Shown here in pieces: positions 6,472 to 7,881 of a DNA stretch of 7,881 nt. The notes below the pieces were generated by a model. It ran no database searches and was not told where the DNA came from. It worked only from the letters and a program-made list of their open reading frames with translations. A program made the position numbers and the translations under genes. How positions within the stretch are numbered: the first letter of the stretch is position 1; every line of letters begins with the position of its first letter. This stretch comes from Porticoccaceae bacterium (lineage in GTDB: Bacteria; Pseudomonadota; Gammaproteobacteria; Pseudomonadales; Porticoccaceae), in assembly GCA_023255165.1 (NCBI GenBank), contig JALRJD010000153.1:1-7881 (forward strand), in the 5' to 3' direction.

Positions 6472-6508
6472 ACTCGGAGAGGTCGGGGTCATCGCTCCGA
6501 GTCCGACC
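6472..6508 (+). repeat. Two interlocked perfect inverted repeats in the synthetase-dnaX spacer
   Basis: ACTCGGAG (6472-6479) is complementary to CTCCGAGT (6495-6502), and GGTCGG (6481-6486) is complementary to CCGACC (6503-6508), in the order A-B-A'-B'. A' and B' touch without a linker, so both stems can hardly form fully at once. Two alternative hairpins with 15- and 16-base loops are more likely. No T-run follows, so this is not a classical terminator of the synthetase gene. It begins 35 bp after that gene's stop and ends 40 bp before the TATAAT box of dnaX. Confidence 0.75.
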
Positions 6509-6547
6509 AACAGCCTCTGCGGTCTATTTATCTTTCGGTTATCTCCC

Positions 6548-6553
6548 TATAAT
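6548..6553 (+). promoter_or_regulatory. Probable dnaX -10 box
   Basis: A perfect TATAAT lies 29 bases before the dnaX ATG, giving a leader of roughly 20-25 bases. The -35 is poor: the best candidate is TTTATC at 6527-6532 with a short 15-base spacer. No Shine-Dalgarno sequence is evident in the leader before the ATG. Confidence 0.55.
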
Positions 6554-6582
6554 GGCTTTTTGAATTTTAAGCCGTTGCATCT

Positions 6583-7881
6583 ATGAGTTATCAAGTTCTC
6601 GCCCGTAAATGGCGCCCGCGAATATTTGCCGAAATGGCGGGCCAGCAACATGTGCTGCAGGCACTGATCAATGCCCTTGATCACGATCGCCTGCACCATG
6701 CTTACCTGTTTACCGGAACTCGGGGGGTGGGCAAAACCACTATCGCGAGAATTCTCTCTAAATGCCTTAACTGCGAAGCCGGCGTCAGCTCGGTTCCCTG
6801 CGGTGAATGTTCAGCCTGTAACGAGATCAGTGAAGGCCGTTTTATCGACCTGATTGAAGTGGATGCGGCATCGCGAACCGGTGTTGATGATATGCGCGAA
6901 CTGCTCGACAACGTGCAATACGCGCCATCTCGCGGTCGCTACAAAATCTACCTGATCGACGAAGTGCATATGCTCTCCAAGTCGAGTTTTGCCGCGCTGC
7001 TGAAAACCCTTGAAGAGCCACCACCGCACGTTAAGTTTCTGTTCGCCACCACCGATCCGCAAAAGCTGCCGATCACAGTGTTGTCGCGATGCCTGCAATT
7101 CAACCTGAAAAACCTTAGCCCCGAGCGCATCGCCGAGCATCTGCAATTTGTTCTCGGCCAGGAGCAGGTGCCCTTTGAAGATGCCGCACTTTGGTCTCTG
7201 GCGCGGGCTGCGGATGGCAGTATGCGCGACGCACTGAGCCTCACTGATCAGGCGATTGGCCACGGCGGCGGGCAGGTTACCGAGAGCGAAGTCAGTGCCA
7301 TGTTGGGCACCATCGAGCGCGGTTATATTATTGAAATCTGCCAGGCACTGACCTCGGGGTCGGGCACAGAGTTACTGGCGGCAATTGCCCGTATGGCAGA
7401 GCAGGCACCAGATTATGATGCGGCGCTGGCCGATATACTCTCGGTGTGGCATCAGGTGGCAATTGTTCAAACGGTGCCGGAAGCCCTGGATAAAGGAGTT
7501 GCTAACTACAGTGCGCTGCTGGCGCTTGCCGCGGCGGTGAGCCGTGAAGATGCGCAGCTGTTCTATCAAATTTGTCTGATGGGACGCAAAGATCTGCAGC
7601 TTTCACCGGATGCAAAATCCGGTTTTGAAATGGTCATGTTGCGGGCCTTGGCATTTCGTCCGCTGCCGGCCGGGCACAGTGTTGCTGGTAGCAGTGCGCA
7701 AACTGTTGCGTCGACTCAACCAGCATCTGATTCCAGCCCAGCGCCAGATCCATCTCCGCAGGGGGTGGAGCCGAGCGTAAAAAAGTCTGAAGCGGTCGTC
7801 GCGGCGGTTGTCGACGACAGGCCGCCGCCAACTGCCCAGTCTGAGCCAGAGCCAGAGCCAGAGCCAGAGCAATCTGAGCCG
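6583..7881 (+). CDS. dnaX: DNA polymerase III subunits gamma/tau (partial, first 433 residues)
   Basis: This is the clamp-loader ATPase of the replisome. The short form (gamma) and long form (tau) assemble with delta and delta' to load the beta clamp. Tau also binds the polymerase core and DnaB. The start MSYQVLARKWRPR is the family N-terminus. Walker A GTRGVGKT is at 45-52. Zinc cysteines are Cys64, 73, 76 and 79, the same numbers as in E. coli. Walker B with DEVH is at 122-129, sensor 1 is FATTDP (154-159), the arginine finger is in SRC (168-170) and sensor 2 is GSMRDALSLTDQA (212-224). Domain III runs to about residue 360, then a Pro/Ser/Glu linker begins. The C-terminal tau-only domains lie outside the window. 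An A AAA AAG slip site at codons 399-401 should yield gamma (see the recoding element). Recombination genes often follow dnaX but cannot be seen here. Confidence 0.97.
   Translation, partial: MSYQVLARKWRPRIFAEMAGQQHVLQALINALDHDRLHHAYLFTGTRGVGKTTIARILSKCLNCEAGVSSVPCGECSACNEISEGRFIDLIEVDAASRTGVDDMRELLDNVQYAPSRGRYKIYLIDEVHMLSKSSFAALLKTLEEPPPHVKFLFATTDPQKLPITVLSRCLQFNLKNLSPERIAEHLQFVLGQEQVPFEDAALWSLARAADGSMRDALSLTDQAIGHGGGQVTESEVSAMLGTIERGYIIEICQALTSGSGTELLAAIARMAEQAPDYDAALADILSVWHQVAIVQTVPEALDKGVANYSALLALAAAVSREDAQLFYQICLMGRKDLQLSPDAKSGFEMVMLRALAFRPLPAGHSVAGSSAQTVASTQPASDSSPAPDPSPQGVEPSVKKSEAVVAAVVDDRPPPTAQSEPEPEPEPEQSEP
7760..7835 (+). other. dnaX: dnaX programmed -1 frameshift element
   Basis: In the zero frame GTA AAA AAG (7777-7785) presents the slippery heptamer A AAA AAG at 7779-7785, the same heptamer and phase as E. 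coli dnaX. After a -1 slip the ribosome reads GTC (7785-7787) and then TGA (7788-7790), giving a gamma protein of 402 residues. Upstream is a purine-rich anti-Shine-Dalgarno target: AGGGGG (7760-7765) and GGAG (7767-7770), the latter eight bases from the heptamer. Six bases downstream a stem starts: 7792-7796 with 7831-7835 (one G-U pair), then seven G-C pairs 7801-7807 with 7822-7828, then 7809-7812 with 7816-7819 closing a three-base loop. All three elements of the E. coli signal are thus present. Use of the signal is inferred from this match. Confidence 0.87.
7843..7872 (+). repeat. Hexanucleotide tandem repeat encoding Glu-Pro in the tau linker
   Basis: GAGCCA occurs four times in a row (7843-7866), followed by the variant GAGCAA (7867-7872). 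It encodes EPEPEPEPEQ, residues 421-430. It lies after the frameshift site, so only tau would contain it. An acidic, proline-rich extended spacer fits the flexible linker between the clamp-loader part and the tau-specific domains. Such repeats change length easily between strains. Confidence 0.9.

Noticed and set aside
6438..6582. A possible 4.5S (SRP) RNA or tRNA in the spacer before dnaX, as Pseudomonas has an SRP RNA gene here.
   Set aside because: The conserved SRP core around GGUCAGGUCCGGAAGGAAGC is absent. The stretch ending CCGACCA has no matching 5' acceptor strand, anticodon arm or T-loop.
7779..7785. Transcriptional slippage, rather than ribosomal frameshifting, as the source of gamma.
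   Set aside because: Only six consecutive A residues are present, while efficient polymerase slippage usually needs eight or more. The flanking Shine-Dalgarno-like stretch and stem also point to the ribosomal route.

Overview
The window looks like a chromosomal segment of a free-living, probably marine gammaproteobacterium. The partial DnaX at the right end keeps the E. coli layout almost residue for residue (Walker A, four zinc cysteines, DEVH box), including its recoding site. The genes are metabolic and housekeeping. I see no insertion sequence, phage gene, tRNA, rRNA or CRISPR array. The genus cannot be read from this piece.

Layout. (1) 1-479, minus strand: N-terminal part of an O-acetylhomoserine sulfhydrylase-type PLP enzyme (MetY-like), cut by the window edge. 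(2) 583-4532, minus strand: a three-gene glucosylglycerate unit, transcribed as HAD phosphatase (gpgP-like), then glucosyl-3-phosphoglycerate synthase (gpgS), then a GH13_18 phosphorylase most like glucosylglycerate phosphorylase. (3) 4533-4910: a 378-bp divergent intergenic region with a 12-bp palindrome, weak promoter-like elements, a possible small ORF and a leader hairpin. (4) 4911-6437, plus strand: an AMP-forming acyl-CoA synthetase resembling FadD13. (5) 6438-6582: a short intergenic region with two interlocked inverted repeats and a perfect TATAAT box. (6) 6583 to the edge, plus strand: dnaX, clamp-loader subunit gamma/tau, open at the right end.

How the genes work together. GpgS joins a nucleotide-activated glucose to 3-phosphoglycerate. 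The phosphatase removes the phosphate to give glucosylglycerate, a compatible solute. The phosphorylase can split glucosylglycerate with phosphate into glucose 1-phosphate and glycerate. One transcript would therefore encode both making and recovering the solute. The acyl-CoA synthetase and dnaX are separate units.

The strongest signal beyond plain gene calling is at 7760-7835 in dnaX. A Shine-Dalgarno-like stretch, an in-frame A AAA AAG heptamer, a stop codon two codons into the -1 frame and a GC-rich stem-loop together reproduce the E. coli dnaX programmed -1 frameshift. This predicts a 402-residue gamma form beside full-length tau. No wholly new system is evident. The other items worth checking are a triplicated 14-bp repeat between gpgS and the phosphorylase gene, the interlocked inverted repeats before dnaX, and a possible small ORF upstream of the acyl-CoA synthetase.
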